Assembly: GCF_000829465.1 (NCBI RefSeq)
Contig: NZ_JXAL01000016.1
Coordinates: 186,001 to 250,000 of the forward strand
Source: Cohnella kolymensis
GTDB lineage: Bacteria; Bacillota; Bacilli; Paenibacillales; Paenibacillaceae
Length of the DNA: 64,000 nt
Reading direction: 5' to 3'
Shown here: piece after piece, positions 1 through 8,837 of the stretch
How positions within the stretch are numbered: the stretch's first letter is position 1
How the letters are laid out: each line of letters starts with the position of its first letter
Program-made: the position numbers and the translations under genes
The notes under the pieces: model-generated
Database searches by the model: none
Told to the model about the DNA's origin: nothing
Seen by the model: the letters and a program-made list of their open reading frames with translations, nothing else

Positions 1-192
1 TTTAGCTTCTATTGTGTGTTCAATTATGTCCACATAATTCGTCCATGTCGTAAAAATCTCTTCCCTCAAGGCATTATCCGCCTCGGTCACAAACCATACC
101 TCTTCCTGAGACTTTTGCTCTAGCGGATTACAACTTACTAAGAATAGGATCAGTAACAAAGACGTACAAGACAGAAATGTTCTCACAGTCAT
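1..192 (-). CDS. Putative lipoprotein (partial, 3' end outside window)
   Basis: Reverse-strand reading frame of 64 codons open to the left edge. It starts at ATG 192 with a strong GGAGGGG ribosome binding site at 193-200. The N-terminus is a type II signal peptide: a hydrophobic run followed by the lipobox LVSC with Cys at about residue 21, so the product should be lipidated and held at the outer face of the membrane. The visible mature part is acidic and hydrophilic, and I recognise no domain. It lies 14 bp downstream of the membrane-anchored protein at 207-1034 and is probably cotranscribed. Function unknown. Confidence 0.65.
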   Translation of the reverse strand, partial: MTVRTFLSCTSLLLILFLVSCNPLEQKSQEEVWFVTEADNALREEIFTTWTNYVDIIEHTIEAK

Positions 193-206
193 ACCCCTCC
201 GTCGTA

Positions 207-1034
207 TTATGGCAACGAAATAGTGACCGCCCAATGACCTGGCACACCATAAATCCCATCCGGCTTTTGTATATTAATGCTCTCGATCTCAAACGTTACT
301 AGAGATGATGATTTCGGAATAGGAGAAAACGTGAATTGCAGATGTTCCGGTTGCGGCTTCCGTGTCGCGTCCCTTCCGAACTCACGTAATTTCCTGCCAT
401 CTTCCAGACGAAACTCCGAGTAAAACTCTAACACCTGCGGCGAAAATTGCACATCAACGACAACCTTGTCTTCGCTCATGGTCAGCGAGTTTACCGTTAA
501 TGTATAACCTTCCTTTTTCGCAATTTGGTTGATTTCCAATTTTCCGACTCTTAAGGTTCCTGGAGGATGGTTGATCAGCAAATCCGCAGGGGTAGAAAGT
601 TGTGTCCCTCCAATTTGAAACTCAAGTACGACCTGATAATACCCTGCGTCCAGCCCTTTCTCAATGGGTGAAATGCTGAGTTTTTTATCCCGTACTGTCC
701 CTCGCTTTAAGGCAGTGTGACTCCACTCAGGAATGGGAATGTAAAACGCAGGTTCTTGTTTTCCAAGCGGGTAAAAAGCCAACCTTGTAACATCCAGGGT
801 GATATCCTGTTCCGCTGTGAAATTCAAGGTGATTGCAAGCGAGTCCGTCTGATTGATGACGCTCTTGTTCAATGAAATATTTGGGTTTACGTATATTGGT
901 GCAGGACCATGGTTCACGCTGGCATTAGTATTCATTCCGACACCGTATGCCCGAGTCCCGTAAACATAAGCCAAAATTAATAAAAAAAGAACAATGATAA
1001 TGATGATCGAACCGAAATGTTTCCTCAACTGCAT
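207..1034 (-). CDS. Membrane-anchored extracytoplasmic protein of unknown function
   Basis: 275 residues. One N-terminal transmembrane anchor (about residues 9-26, a run of I/V/L) precedes a long extracytoplasmic region rich in alternating hydrophobic residues, suggesting beta-sandwich folds. There are no catalytic motifs I recognise and no Cys residues. It is followed 14 bp downstream by the lipoprotein at 1-192, and the small membrane protein at 1075-1386 lies 40 bp upstream on the same strand, so the three look like a cell-surface operon. Function not assigned. Confidence 0.6.
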   Translation of the reverse strand: MQLRKHFGSIIIIIVLFLLILAYVYGTRAYGVGMNTNASVNHGPAPIYVNPNISLNKSVINQTDSLAITLNFTAEQDITLDVTRLAFYPLGKQEPAFYIPIPEWSHTALKRGTVRDKKLSISPIEKGLDAGYYQVVLEFQIGGTQLSTPADLLINHPPGTLRVGKLEINQIAKKEGYTLTVNSLTMSEDKVVVDVQFSPQVLEFYSEFRLEDGRKLREFGRDATRKPQPEHLQFTFSPIPKSSSLVTFEIESINIQKPDGIYGVPGHWAVTISLP

Positions 1035-1074
1035 GATCCGTTTTCACCACCCATTTCAAAAACGCCGATATTCT

Positions 1075-1386
1075 TCAAGGTGCTCGTTGAAAAAAACTTC
1101 CTGCATCTAGATTGTCTAGTGAATGAAACAGTAAGAACATAAACAATAAATGAGCAATTGAAATGGTCAGCACATTTAACAATGGTATTTTGCTCATTAA
1201 CCTGCAAACAATGTAAAACAGTATTCCAAACATCAATACAAATATTAGATAGTATTGGATAAACACCAACACGCTGTCAATCATAGGTACGTTAGATGCA
1301 AAATTCCAAATGTAATAAACAAAGTATATAAGTGATAAAAACAAGCTAACGGACCACGTTAGGATGTATTGTTGTGATCTTGCCAT
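1075..1386 (-). CDS. Small polytopic membrane protein
   Basis: About 103 residues with three predicted hydrophobic helices (roughly residues 8-28, 38-60 and 66-88) and short charged ends. I chose the ATG at 1386 (MARSQQ) because AGAGGA lies 8 nt upstream of it. The in-frame ATG nine bases further upstream overlaps that ribosome binding site and is unlikely. It is the first gene of the leftward three-gene cluster at the window edge. No family recognised. Confidence 0.55.
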   Translation of the reverse strand: MARSQQYILTWSVSLFLSLIYFVYYIWNFASNVPMIDSVLVFIQYYLIFVLMFGILFYIVCRLMSKIPLLNVLTISIAHLLFMFLLFHSLDNLDAGSFFQRAP

Positions 1387-1494
1387 ATTCACCATCCTCT
1401 AGGTTTTTCCACAACCCCGATGATATATTGACGTAGAACAAGTTCAAATGTTTCTATGTTAGGGTTGAACTCCCACGCGCAGGATCACAAACAA

Positions 1495-1526
1495 CAAAAA
1501 GGACATGCATCCATTCCATGTCCTTG
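1495..1526 (-). terminator. Rho-independent terminator-like hairpin
   Basis: AAGGACATG (1499-1507) pairs with CATGTCCTT (1517-1525) around a 9-nt loop. Read on the reverse strand it is followed by TTTTT. No recognised reverse-strand gene ends just upstream of it, so it may be a relic or belong to an unannotated transcript. Confidence 0.45.
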
Positions 1527-1650
1527 TGTGCTTGCTATGCCCTTCATATAATGTGTAACATGAAATGAAGAGGCTTTTTTACAGGATTAAATGCTGTAGT
1601 TTCTGAGTATGATGGCTATTAGAAACTTGTACAATTGGGAGGTTCCGCCT

Positions 1651-1932
1651 GTGTTGAATACACCGATCGGACGGCTGCGCGCCGTCGGCTTCCTTGAAGC
1701 CGTATCGTTCCTCGTTCTTCTGGCGATTGCGATGCCCCTTAAATATGCTGCCGGTATGCCTTCAGCGGTGACCGTGTTCGGTATGCTGCATGGTGTGCTG
1801 TTCATTCTTTATTTGGCGGCGATCGTGAATGCGTTTTTTGTGCGGGATGTTTCGTTCAAACAATCTCTGCTCGTGGTCGCAGCGGCTTTCGTCCCTTTCG
1901 GCCCTTTCTTGGTCGACCGGAAGATTCGTTGA
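1651..1932 (+). CDS. DUF3817 family integral membrane protein
   Basis: 93 residues, three hydrophobic segments. The opening LRAVGFLEAVSFLVLL, the AMPLKYAAGMP stretch and the MLHGVLFILY segment match the conserved pattern of DUF3817 membrane proteins as I know it. I chose the GTG at 1651 because GGGAGG lies 8 nt upstream and the DUF3817 domain begins right after it. The upstream in-frame ATG at 1609 has no ribosome binding site. It converges on the histidine kinase with a single base between the stop codons. Function of the family is unknown. Confidence 0.75.
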   Translation: MLNTPIGRLRAVGFLEAVSFLVLLAIAMPLKYAAGMPSAVTVFGMLHGVLFILYLAAIVNAFFVRDVSFKQSLLVVAAAFVPFGPFLVDRKIR

Positions 1933-1933
1933 G

Positions 1934-3253
1934 TCAGCCAAGCTTCCTCGATAACGCCAGATCGCCGGTTCCGTGTTCCGCGACAGGAAGCTTGACGTAG
2001 ACGGAGGTGCCTATTTCAAGTTCACTGACGAAGGAAATCTCTCCGCCGTGATTTTCAATGATCTTTTTGCTGACCATTAATCCTAGACCTGTGCCCCCTT
2101 CTTTGGTCGTATAGAAGGGCTCGCCTAGTCTTCGGAGAATATGTTCCGGCATACCGCTTCCTTCGTCCCGGATTTGTACGCACAATACGCTTCCGTCCGA
2201 GGTCAAATCGAGATGAATGGTGCCCCCGCCGTCCATGGATTCCATGGCATTTTTAAAGAGGTTCACAAATACTTGTTTTAATTGATTTTCTTCGCTTCTG
2301 ATCAAAGGCAGATCGGATTCGAATCGGGATCTGATTTGCACATTGTTCATGTTCATCTCCGCTTCCATAAAGGCAGTGACATGATGAACGAGGCTCTTGA
2401 TATCGGTCAGCTTGAACTCTACGGCCTGAGGCTTGGAAAGAACCAGAAATTCACTGACGATAAAATTGATCCGGTCTAGCTCCACAAGGATCAGATCGAC
2501 GTAATGGACGTCAATGCGGTCTCTGAAAAGTTGAATGAACCCCTTGATCGTGGTGAGCGGATTTCTTATTTCGTGCGCCACTCCGGCGGCAAGGCGTCCG
2601 GCTACGGACAGCTTTTCCGATTCGCGGATCCGTTCATCCATCTGCTTGGATTCCGTAATATCTTGAATGATTTCAAGAATTCCCGCCATTTCACCGTCGA
2701 CGACAAGCGGATGAAATTTCGAATGAATGCTCAGTATGCGCCCGTTCTTATGATAGATGGCTGTGTCGAATTCCTGTTCGATCCCGTTCCGGACTTTGTC
2801 GAGATGCTTCAGCTTTTTATCCAGTTCCTCCGGTACCATCACCGAAAGGCATCCCCTGATTTTCAGATCTTCAACCGAATACCCGGACATTTTCTCTACC
2901 GCGGGATTCCCGTCGATCAAATTCCCTTCCAAGTCGAATATTAACAGCGCGTCGGTAATATTGTTGAAAATCAAACGATACCGGTAGCGGTTTTCCTCGA
3001 AAAGCTTCTCGCTCATCGTATTCTTGTATTCGATCAGCTGGAGATTTTCGATTTCCGCACGGTGAAGCTCTTTGCTCTGATATACATACTTGTCGTAAAA
3101 TCGGCCTGCGAACCAAGCGATCGGTCCATAAATGAACACATCGATAAAATCGGTGATCGGGATCTTACTGTACGCCTCATAGAGATACAGCGTTTCGATG
3201 AAAGAAAAGATAATGACCATCATTAGAGCGACGACTCTGCCCGTGTATTTCAT
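1934..3253 (-). CDS. PAS-domain sensor histidine kinase (sporulation-kinase-like)
   Basis: About 439 residues. Two N-terminal hydrophobic segments (about 7-26 and 37-53) are followed by a coiled linker, a PAS domain (about 90-200, ending in the QDITE motif), a HisKA dimerisation domain with the phospho-accepting His at about 227 in AHEIRNPL, and a HATPase domain with N-box (NLFKNAMESM), DEGSGMP and GGTGLGL boxes. The set-up and the HEIRNPLTTIKGFIQL signature resemble KinA/KinB/KinE kinases feeding the Spo0 phosphorelay, so that is the likely output (inference). No response regulator is adjacent, as is usual for those orphans. Start ATG 3253 has GGGTGA upstream; the TTG at 3271 has no site. 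Confidence 0.85.
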   Translation of the reverse strand: MKYTGRVVALMMVIIFSFIETLYLYEAYSKIPITDFIDVFIYGPIAWFAGRFYDKYVYQSKELHRAEIENLQLIEYKNTMSEKLFEENRYRYRLIFNNITDALLIFDLEGNLIDGNPAVEKMSGYSVEDLKIRGCLSVMVPEELDKKLKHLDKVRNGIEQEFDTAIYHKNGRILSIHSKFHPLVVDGEMAGILEIIQDITESKQMDERIRESEKLSVAGRLAAGVAHEIRNPLTTIKGFIQLFRDRIDVHYVDLILVELDRINFIVSEFLVLSKPQAVEFKLTDIKSLVHHVTAFMEAEMNMNNVQIRSRFESDLPLIRSEENQLKQVFVNLFKNAMESMDGGGTIHLDLTSDGSVLCVQIRDEGSGMPEHILRRLGEPFYTTKEGGTGLGLMVSKKIIENHGGEISFVSELEIGTSVYVKLPVAEHGTGDLALSRKLG

Positions 3254-3307
3254 CGAAATCACCCGAATCAAGAGAGGCGGACAGCTTCCGCGCTCTCTAT
3301 ATAATGG

Positions 3308-4210
3308 TTACTTGTTGTTCTGATCTGCGTGGAAGGTTCGGTTAATCCATTGTTCATACACTTGCGCGACAGCGGACAAATCGAGTGTGCCGAGGCCGGA
3401 TTGCTGCGCGGTCTGAAACAGGCTTTTGGCGGCGCTCATCATCGGAGTGGGTACGCCTAGACGGTCTGCGAAGCCGGTTGCCAGCTTAAGATCTTTGAGC
3501 ATCAGCGCGAGTCCGAACTGCACGCTCCAGTCACCGGCTAACAGTTTGGGCCCTTTGATCTCTGCCGCTTTACTGTAGGCGGCGCCTGCCGTGACAACCT
3601 CCAAAAAGCTTTTCGGATCTACGCCGGCAGCGGCGGCAATGGCCATTGCTTCGGCAAGCGCGACGTTGTGAATGGCAACCATCGTGTTGTGGGCAAGCTT
3701 TGTTGCCGCACCGCTTCCATGTGGTCCCATATGTATGATCTTATTGCCCATGGCTTCAAATACATCCCTGTGCTCTTCAATAACGGCAGCGTCACCGCCG
3801 ACCATGAACACCAGCGTTCCGCTTTCGGCGGCTTGTTTGCTTCCGGTAACCGGTGCATCAAGAAAGCGGATAGACGCCTTCGTCAGCCGTTCTCCTAGCT
3901 TGCGCGCCAAATCTGCGGATATGGTACTGCAATCGATGATTGTCGTGCCGGGCCGCGCCTTCGCCAGCAATCCTTCGGTACCGTCATACACTTCGCCGAT
4001 CGCTGCGTCGTCGCTCACCATCGTGATCACCACGTCCGCGTCACTCGCAGCCTCAGCCGGAGTGGAGGCAACAGAGGCGCCTCGTGAAACAAGCTCTTCC
4101 GCACGAGCTTTCGTCCGGTTGAACACAGTCACGCGAAATCCGTTAGCGAGCAAATGCTCGGCCATCGGTTTGCCCATCGTACCCAGCCCTACAAAGCCGA
4201 CATTTTTCAT
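3308..4210 (-). CDS. NAD(P)-dependent beta-hydroxyacid dehydrogenase (3-hydroxyisobutyrate dehydrogenase family)
   Basis: 300 residues, the usual family length. The N-terminus is a Rossmann NAD(P) site (GFVGLGTMG, residues 5-13), followed by an NR dipeptide after beta-2 (VFNRTK), which favours NADPH. The substrate motif DAPVTGS and the catalytic-lysine segment GAATKLAHN match beta-hydroxyacid dehydrogenases (3-hydroxyisobutyrate, tartronate semialdehyde or glyoxylate/succinic semialdehyde reductases). The exact substrate cannot be told from sequence, and no valine-degradation genes lie nearby. It is transcribed leftward as a single gene. Confidence 0.85.
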   Translation of the reverse strand: MKNVGFVGLGTMGKPMAEHLLANGFRVTVFNRTKARAEELVSRGASVASTPAEAASDADVVITMVSDDAAIGEVYDGTEGLLAKARPGTTIIDCSTISADLARKLGERLTKASIRFLDAPVTGSKQAAESGTLVFMVGGDAAVIEEHRDVFEAMGNKIIHMGPHGSGAATKLAHNTMVAIHNVALAEAMAIAAAAGVDPKSFLEVVTAGAAYSKAAEIKGPKLLAGDWSVQFGLALMLKDLKLATGFADRLGVPTPMMSAAKSLFQTAQQSGLGTLDLSAVAQVYEQWINRTFHADQNNK

Positions 4211-4389
4211 TTTGAATACCTCTCATCTGTCTTATTTTTACACCATTATATCAATTTCGTGCCAATATCCAAAAGTGTGCAGAGCGGGTTTCCGGCATTC
4301 CTGGGCGGCGCTTGTGAAGTGGAAACTTTTTCAGTATCCTATATCTAATGTGCACAAGACCTTTGAGGTCTTCGAAAGGGAGTATGGAT

Positions 4390-5739
4390 ATGAGCAAAAG
4401 CATTAAGTTCGACTATTCGAAAGCACTGCAGTTCGTCCATCAGCATGAAATCGACTACCTGGCGCCGGCCGTCAAGCTGGCTCATGAGCAATTACATAAT
4501 GGAACAGGGGCTGGATCGGATTATCTGGGCTGGATCAACCTTCCGTTCGACTACGATAAAGAAGAGTTTTCCCGCATTCAGAAAGCGGCGCAGCAAATCC
4601 GATCCGATTCCGAAGCTCTGGTTGTCATCGGGATCGGCGGCTCCTACCTTGGCGCGCGTGCGGCGATCGAGATGCTTCAACACTCCTTTTACAATACAAT
4701 GCCGAAAGAACGGCGCGGAGCACCGCAAATTTTTTTCGCCGGAAATAACATCAGCTCCACCTTCGTGACTCACCTGCTCCAAGCCTTGGAGGGCAAGGAC
4801 TGGTCAATCAACGTGATCTCCAAATCCGGCACGACGACGGAGCCGGCGATCGCTTTCCGTATTTTCCGCGAGGAGCTTGAGAAGAAATACGGCAAGGAAG
4901 CAGCGCGTAAACGCATCTATGCCACAACCGACAAGGCGCGCGGAGCATTGAAGGTGCTGGCGACGGAAGAAGGCTATGAAACGTTCGTCATTCCCGATGA
5001 CGTTGGCGGCCGATATTCTGTTCTTACAGCAGTAGGTCTGCTGCCGATCGCAACAGCGGGCATCGACATTGAATCGATGATGAAGGGCGCACAGGACGCA
5101 GCCACGCTATATAACAATCCAAACCTGAGCGAGAACCAAGCGTATCAATATGCCGCCGTACGTAACGCGCTTTACCGCAAAGGCAAGGCCGTCGAGATTC
5201 TTGTTAACTACGAGCCGGGGCTGCACTTCGTCTCCGAATGGTGGAAGCAGCTGTACGGCGAGAGCGAAGGCAAAGATTACAAAGGCATTTACCCTGCTTC
5301 CGTCGATTTCACCACGGACCTGCACTCAATGGGGCAATTTATTCAAGAGGGCAGCCGAGTCATTTTTGAAACGGTTCTCCAGGTTGGAGAGGTCGCGGAG
5401 CAAATTACGATCCAACGAACGGACGATGATCTCGACGGCTTGAACTTCCTGGCCGGCAAGACGCTCGATTTCGTTAACAAAAAGGCGTTTGAAGGAACGC
5501 TGCTTGCGCACACGGACGGGGAAGTACCGAACCTGATCGTGGGCCTGCCGGATATAAGCCCATATACCTTCGGCCATATGGTGTATTTCTTCGAAATCGC
5601 CTGCGGAGTGAGCGGGTACTTGCTCGGCGTAAATCCGTTCGACCAGCCGGGCGTTGAAGCTTATAAGAAAAACATGTTCGCGCTGCTCGGCAAACCGGGC
5701 TTTGAGGAGCAGAAGAAAGCATTGGAAGCACGCTTGTAA
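4390..5739 (+). CDS. pgi: Glucose-6-phosphate isomerase
   Basis: 449 residues, matching the compact Bacillus-type enzyme that interconverts glucose-6-phosphate and fructose-6-phosphate in glycolysis. Visible signatures are [12 protein letters not shown] in the N-terminal sugar-phosphate-binding domain, [10 protein letters not shown] for phosphate binding, [17 protein letters not shown], and the QPGVEAYK segment near the C-terminus. The start ATG 4390 follows GGGAG with 7-nt spacing; the ATG at 4384 is too close to the site. The upstream short inverted repeat AAGACC/GGTCTT is of unknown meaning. The gene ends at a strong terminator at 5751-5780. Confidence 0.97.
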   Translation: MSKSIKFDYSKALQFVHQHEIDYLAPAVKLAHEQLHNGTGAGSDYLGWINLPFDYDKEEFSRIQKAAQQIRSDSEALVVIGIGGSYLGARAAIEMLQHSFYNTMPKERRGAPQIFFAGNNISSTFVTHLLQALEGKDWSINVISKSGTTTEPAIAFRIFREELEKKYGKEAARKRIYATTDKARGALKVLATEEGYETFVIPDDVGGRYSVLTAVGLLPIATAGIDIESMMKGAQDAATLYNNPNLSENQAYQYAAVRNALYRKGKAVEILVNYEPGLHFVSEWWKQLYGESEGKDYKGIYPASVDFTTDLHSMGQFIQEGSRVIFETVLQVGEVAEQITIQRTDDDLDGLNFLAGKTLDFVNKKAFEGTLLAHTDGEVPNLIVGLPDISPYTFGHMVYFFEIACGVSGYLLGVNPFDQPGVEAYKKNMFALLGKPGFEEQKKALEARL

Positions 5740-5750
5740 TGAAGAGAAAT

Positions 5751-5780
5751 AAAGAGTGCTGGAGCAGCACTCTTTATTTA
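5751..5780 (+). terminator. Rho-independent terminator after pgi
   Basis: AAAGAGTGCT (5751-5760) pairs with AGCACTCTTT (5766-5775) with a 5-nt loop, then TTTATTTA. A near-identical hairpin sits at 6744-6764. Confidence 0.85.
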
Positions 5781-5824
5781 TGGAGAAGAGCCGGACGGTT
5801 AGACATCGAAATGGGGGACACGGC

Positions 5825-6718
5825 ATGAGTGCGGAGGCGGCAAAAGTCTCTTCGAGCAGGCGGGGAGGCATTGTCTGGCTGATCGTTGCGTTGCTGGTCG
5901 CATGGGAATGGGGGGCAGACTTCCCTGTCTCAACGACCTGGTTTGCCGGTTGGCTGACGGCAGGGACCGGCTGGATGCTCGTCAAATATGTACGCAGCGT
6001 TCTGAATTTCAAGCATGCCGCGCTGGGAATTTTGCTTTTTGCCGCTTTTACGGGCTTGGCAATGATCTTTTGGGATACGGTTGGAAATCCTGTCTGGCAC
6101 ATGCAAATACATCCGATATTGCTCTGCTTGACAATAAGCCTGCTATTGGCGTGCGGTGTTCTTTTCCTCATGATTTCAATGGTGATACCGAGCCCGCTGC
6201 AAGACGGCAAAGGCTGGCCTCTGGCTGTCATTTCACGAGCAGTCAGCATTTTGCGCAATTGTAAGCCTGTGTGGGCTCAATTCGCTATAGTGGCAAGCGT
6301 ACATTTGATCATGATTGTAATTTGCTATAAGTACGGAGCTGCGGTGCAGATATTGGCGGGTCTAGCGGCAGCTTATACGCAGCTGTTGATGACAGCTGAA
6401 ATGGAACGGACAATCGCCGTAACATCCAATAATCGGCTGTCACCGGCGCACCGGGAACAAACTCACCGGGTGGCGAAGCTGGCCATTTTTACGCTTCATC
6501 TGGTCGTGAGCTTGTTCTACCTTGTATTGGCTTTTGTCGGAGAGTGGAGCTGGAAAGCACAGGCGCTTTATCCGCTAAGCTGGGCCGTCGGGGCCCTTGT
6601 GGCAGTTGTATGTTGGCTCGTCGGCAGGATCCGGCTGCTCTACTATGTCCTGTTATTTGCTTTGCTTGTCGTTAATGCCGCTGTTCTAGGTGCCATTTTC
6701 TTCGTATTTGTGCTATAG
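5825..6718 (+). CDS. Polytopic membrane protein of unknown function
   Basis: 297 residues, mostly hydrophobic, with about eight to nine predicted transmembrane helices and few charged loops. Start ATG 5825 follows GGGGGA with 6-nt spacing; upstream in-frame ATGs fall inside the pgi terminator. I recognise no domain. It stands alone between two almost identical terminators, so it is a monocistronic unit whose promoter must lie within about 45 bp of the start or which depends on read-through from pgi. Confidence 0.65.
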   Translation: MSAEAAKVSSSRRGGIVWLIVALLVAWEWGADFPVSTTWFAGWLTAGTGWMLVKYVRSVLNFKHAALGILLFAAFTGLAMIFWDTVGNPVWHMQIHPILLCLTISLLLACGVLFLMISMVIPSPLQDGKGWPLAVISRAVSILRNCKPVWAQFAIVASVHLIMIVICYKYGAAVQILAGLAAAYTQLLMTAEMERTIAVTSNNRLSPAHREQTHRVAKLAIFTLHLVVSLFYLVLAFVGEWSWKAQALYPLSWAVGALVAVVCWLVGRIRLLYYVLLFALLVVNAAVLGAIFFVFVL

Positions 6719-6741
6719 TGGGATGTGGTTAAATTAGGAAT

Positions 6742-6770
6742 TCAGAGTGCTGAAGCAGCACTCTTTCTTT
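6742..6770 (+). terminator. Rho-independent terminator, twin of the pgi terminator
   Basis: AGAGTGCT (6744-6751) pairs with AGCACTCT (6757-6764), loop GAAGC, then TTCTTT. It matches the hairpin at 5751-5780 at all but one or two positions. Confidence 0.85.
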
Positions 6771-6811
6771 ATGTGTTAAAATAAATGATCAGCTGTTATA
6801 GGAGGATAAAA

Positions 6812-7492
6812 ATGGATACTGAGTGGCTGTTTGGACTTTTAGAAGTAATATTGATCAACATCGTGCTGAGCGGCGACAATGCAGTGGTTATTGCCATGGC
6901 AAGCCGAAAGCTCCCGCCCGCACAGCAGAAAAAGGCGGTGTTCTGGGGTACAATGGGGGCGGTCGTTCTTAGACTCGTCTTAACATTTGTTGCCGTGTGG
7001 CTGCTTCAGATTCCATTGGTCGGAGTTGCCGGCGGTCTCCTGCTGCTTTATATCGCCATGAAGCTTCTGAGCAACGAAGACGAGCACGAAGGGGACACCG
7101 CGGCTTTCTCTATGGGACAAGCTATCAAAACCATTATTCTCGCGGACCTGATTATGAGCCTGGATAACGTAGTGGCTGTTGCGGCTGCAGCCCAAGGAGA
7201 CTGGCTGCTGATCGGAATCGGTCTTGCCTTGAGCATTCCCCTTATCATTTTCTGCAGTCAACTGCTGACGAATCTGATGAAGCGGTATCCGATCATCGTC
7301 TGGCTGGGGGCAGGTCTGCTTGCTTTCACAGCAGGAGAGATGCTCGAGAACGACGACATCCTTCACGGTTTCATGGAAGAATGGTTCCCGGGTAATTTTC
7401 ACGTGCTGCCTGTGCTTTTTATCGTGATTGCGGTTACTTATGGAGTTCTTTCTTTAAGAGGCGCCCGCAAGAGAATGAAAGAAAATCATTAA
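6812..7492 (+). CDS. TerC family integral membrane protein (YjbE-like)
   Basis: 226 residues, seven or so hydrophobic helices. The diagnostic TerC motifs are present: an LSGDNAVVIA segment near the N-terminus and a SLDNVVAVAAAA segment mid-protein, both with buried Asp/Asn that coordinate metal in the family. B. subtilis relatives (YjbE, YkoY, YceF) are linked to manganese export and metalation of secreted proteins, so a metal-ion export role is likely (family knowledge). Start ATG 6812 follows AGGAGG. I see no yybP-ykoY manganese riboswitch in the short leader. Confidence 0.88.
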   Translation: MDTEWLFGLLEVILINIVLSGDNAVVIAMASRKLPPAQQKKAVFWGTMGAVVLRLVLTFVAVWLLQIPLVGVAGGLLLLYIAMKLLSNEDEHEGDTAAFSMGQAIKTIILADLIMSLDNVVAVAAAAQGDWLLIGIGLALSIPLIIFCSQLLTNLMKRYPIIVWLGAGLLAFTAGEMLENDDILHGFMEEWFPGNFHVLPVLFIVIAVTYGVLSLRGARKRMKENH

Positions 7493-7504
7493 AAGCGGGG
7501 ATGT

Positions 7505-8140
7505 ATGATGTTAGCGCGCTATTCGACGGTCAGACAATATGGCGCTCAGGAAATCGTCATCAAGAAATCGCGGTTCATTGGTCACGCCCGGCCTGTCGAG
7601 TCGGAGGAAGAGGCTGTCGCTTTCATCGATGAAATGAAGAAAAAATATTGGGATGCGACGCACAATTGCTCCGCTTATGTGGTGGGCGAACGGGACGAGC
7701 ATCAGAAAGCATTGGACGATGGTGAACCGAGCGGGACGGCGGGTAAACCGATTCTCGAGGTGATCAAGCATCGCGGGTTGAAAAATGCCGCCGTCGTCGT
7801 CACCCGGTATTTCGGCGGAATTATGTTAGGTGCGGGCGGGTTGGTGCGGGCTTACACCGACGGTGCTGTGGCAGGCATCGATGCTGCCGGGCCGATCGTC
7901 AAAGTGCTGCATCGCGCGATCATTGTAGACGTCGACTATACTTGGTACGGTAAGCTCGAGAATGAGCTCAGAGGCAGAGGTTACCGGGTCGGTGACGTCT
8001 CTTTCACCGATCGAGTGCGGGTGATATGCCTGCCTGAGGCCGTCGATGCGGAGCGTTTCCAGGCATGGATCACAGATGTGACACAAGGCCAGGCCATTCT
8101 CGAAGCGGGCGGCGACAGCTATTATATCGAAAGCGAATGA
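7505..8140 (+). CDS. YigZ/IMPACT family protein
   Basis: 211 residues. The N-terminal IMPACT domain is recognisable from KKSRFIGHA, the segment THNCSAYVVGE, the DDGEPSGTAGKPIL motif and RYFGGIMLGAGGLVRAY. The C-terminal DUF1949-like ferredoxin-fold half follows from about residue 140. B. subtilis YvyE is the counterpart. The family is linked to translation or stress responses but its activity is not settled. The gene follows the TerC gene by 12 bp, so they may be cotranscribed. ATG 7505 and 7508 are both possible starts. Confidence 0.88.
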   Translation: MMLARYSTVRQYGAQEIVIKKSRFIGHARPVESEEEAVAFIDEMKKKYWDATHNCSAYVVGERDEHQKALDDGEPSGTAGKPILEVIKHRGLKNAAVVVTRYFGGIMLGAGGLVRAYTDGAVAGIDAAGPIVKVLHRAIIVDVDYTWYGKLENELRGRGYRVGDVSFTDRVRVICLPEAVDAERFQAWITDVTQGQAILEAGGDSYYIESE

Positions 8141-8150
8141 TTAACGTATA

Positions 8151-8195
8151 AGAACCGGAGCGGCCACTTTCAACCACGGCATGCTCCGGTTTTTC
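8151..8195. terminator. Bidirectional terminator between yigZ-type and yjbQ-type genes
   Basis: AACCGGAGC (8153-8161) pairs with GCTCCGGTT (8183-8191), followed by TTTT on the plus strand. It sits between the two convergent genes. Confidence 0.75.
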
Positions 8196-8198
8196 ATT

Positions 8199-8600
8199 TT
8201 AACCTTCAATGAATTTTACATAGTACTCCCGCTGCCGCGGTCCATCGAATTCGCAAAAATAGATGCCTTGCCACCGCCCGAGCAGCAGCTTCCCTTCAGT
8301 GACGATCACCGTCTGGGATGTGCCTGTTGTGATGGCTTTCAGATGGGATGCGGTATTTCCTTCCCCATGGCGGTACTGCGGGTGAGACCATGGGTACACT
8401 TCATCCAGCCGCATAAGGACATCGCGCTTAACATCGGGATCGGCGTTCTCATTAATCGCGATGCCGGCTGTGGTGTGCGGACAATACACAACAATCAGAC
8501 CCTCCTGCATGCCTTGGCGGGATACAAGCGCGGCGACTTGGCGGGTGATATCGATCATTTCGTCACGCCGTGAAGTGCGAAGAGACTCTTTGAACAGCAT
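8199..8600 (-). CDS. YjbQ/UPF0047 family protein
   Basis: 133 residues, the standard length. The hallmark segments [21 protein letters not shown] and SHLKA, plus the [19 protein letters not shown]-terminus, define UPF0047/YjbQ. The family is annotated as a secondary thiamine-phosphate synthase from complementation work, but its physiological role is unclear. ATG 8600 has a CGGAGGG site upstream. It converges on the yigZ-type gene. Confidence 0.88.
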   Translation of the reverse strand: MLFKESLRTSRRDEMIDITRQVAALVSRQGMQEGLIVVYCPHTTAGIAINENADPDVKRDVLMRLDEVYPWSHPQYRHGEGNTASHLKAITTGTSQTVIVTEGKLLLGRWQGIYFCEFDGPRQREYYVKFIEG

Positions 8601-8734
8601 GGACAGCCCTCCGTTTTTTTCCTGATTATATACCCAATTGTTTGGTGACTAAAATCCATTTCACCATTGATAAGCAAATTGAATAGGTTAGATTAGATTT
8701 TTTGATAATGGCAAGACGCCTACATGAAAAGGCA

Positions 8735-8764
8735 TTGACTGGAATAGCCATCCTCTGGTAAAGT
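8735..8764 (+). promoter_or_regulatory. Putative sigma-A promoter of the sulfate transporter operon
   Basis: TTGACT (8735-8740) and TAAAGT (8759-8764) are separated by 18 bp. The start codon is about 75 bp downstream. Confidence 0.5.
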
Positions 8765-8766
8765 GT

Positions 8767-8797
8767 TAATACCGAGTAAGTTAATAGGAATAATAAA
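8767..8797 (+). promoter_or_regulatory. Candidate operator in the cysTWA leader (shared motif with cysJI)
   Basis: TAATACCGAGTA (8767-8778) lies just downstream of the -10 box in an AT-rich stretch. Its reverse complement TACTCGGTATTA matches 11 of 12 positions of TACTCGGAATTA at 59218-59229 in front of cysJI. The position and the shared pathway suggest a repressor site, possibly CymR or another cysteine regulator. That assignment is inference. Confidence 0.4.
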
Positions 8798-8837
8798 ATT
8801 TACTTATAGCTCTACGCTTCGGGAGGTACACGTCATC

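Noticed and set aside
3672-4406. Long forward frame of 244 codons
   Set aside because: It is a shadow of the dehydrogenase gene on the other strand; no ribosome binding site and no family features.
5326-6258. Reverse frame of 310 codons
   Set aside because: It crosses the pgi end, a terminator and the next gene. Composition is not protein-like, and the forward genes are clear.
6719-6811. yybP-ykoY manganese riboswitch before the TerC gene
   Set aside because: The gap is mostly taken by a terminator and a short leader without the conserved core.
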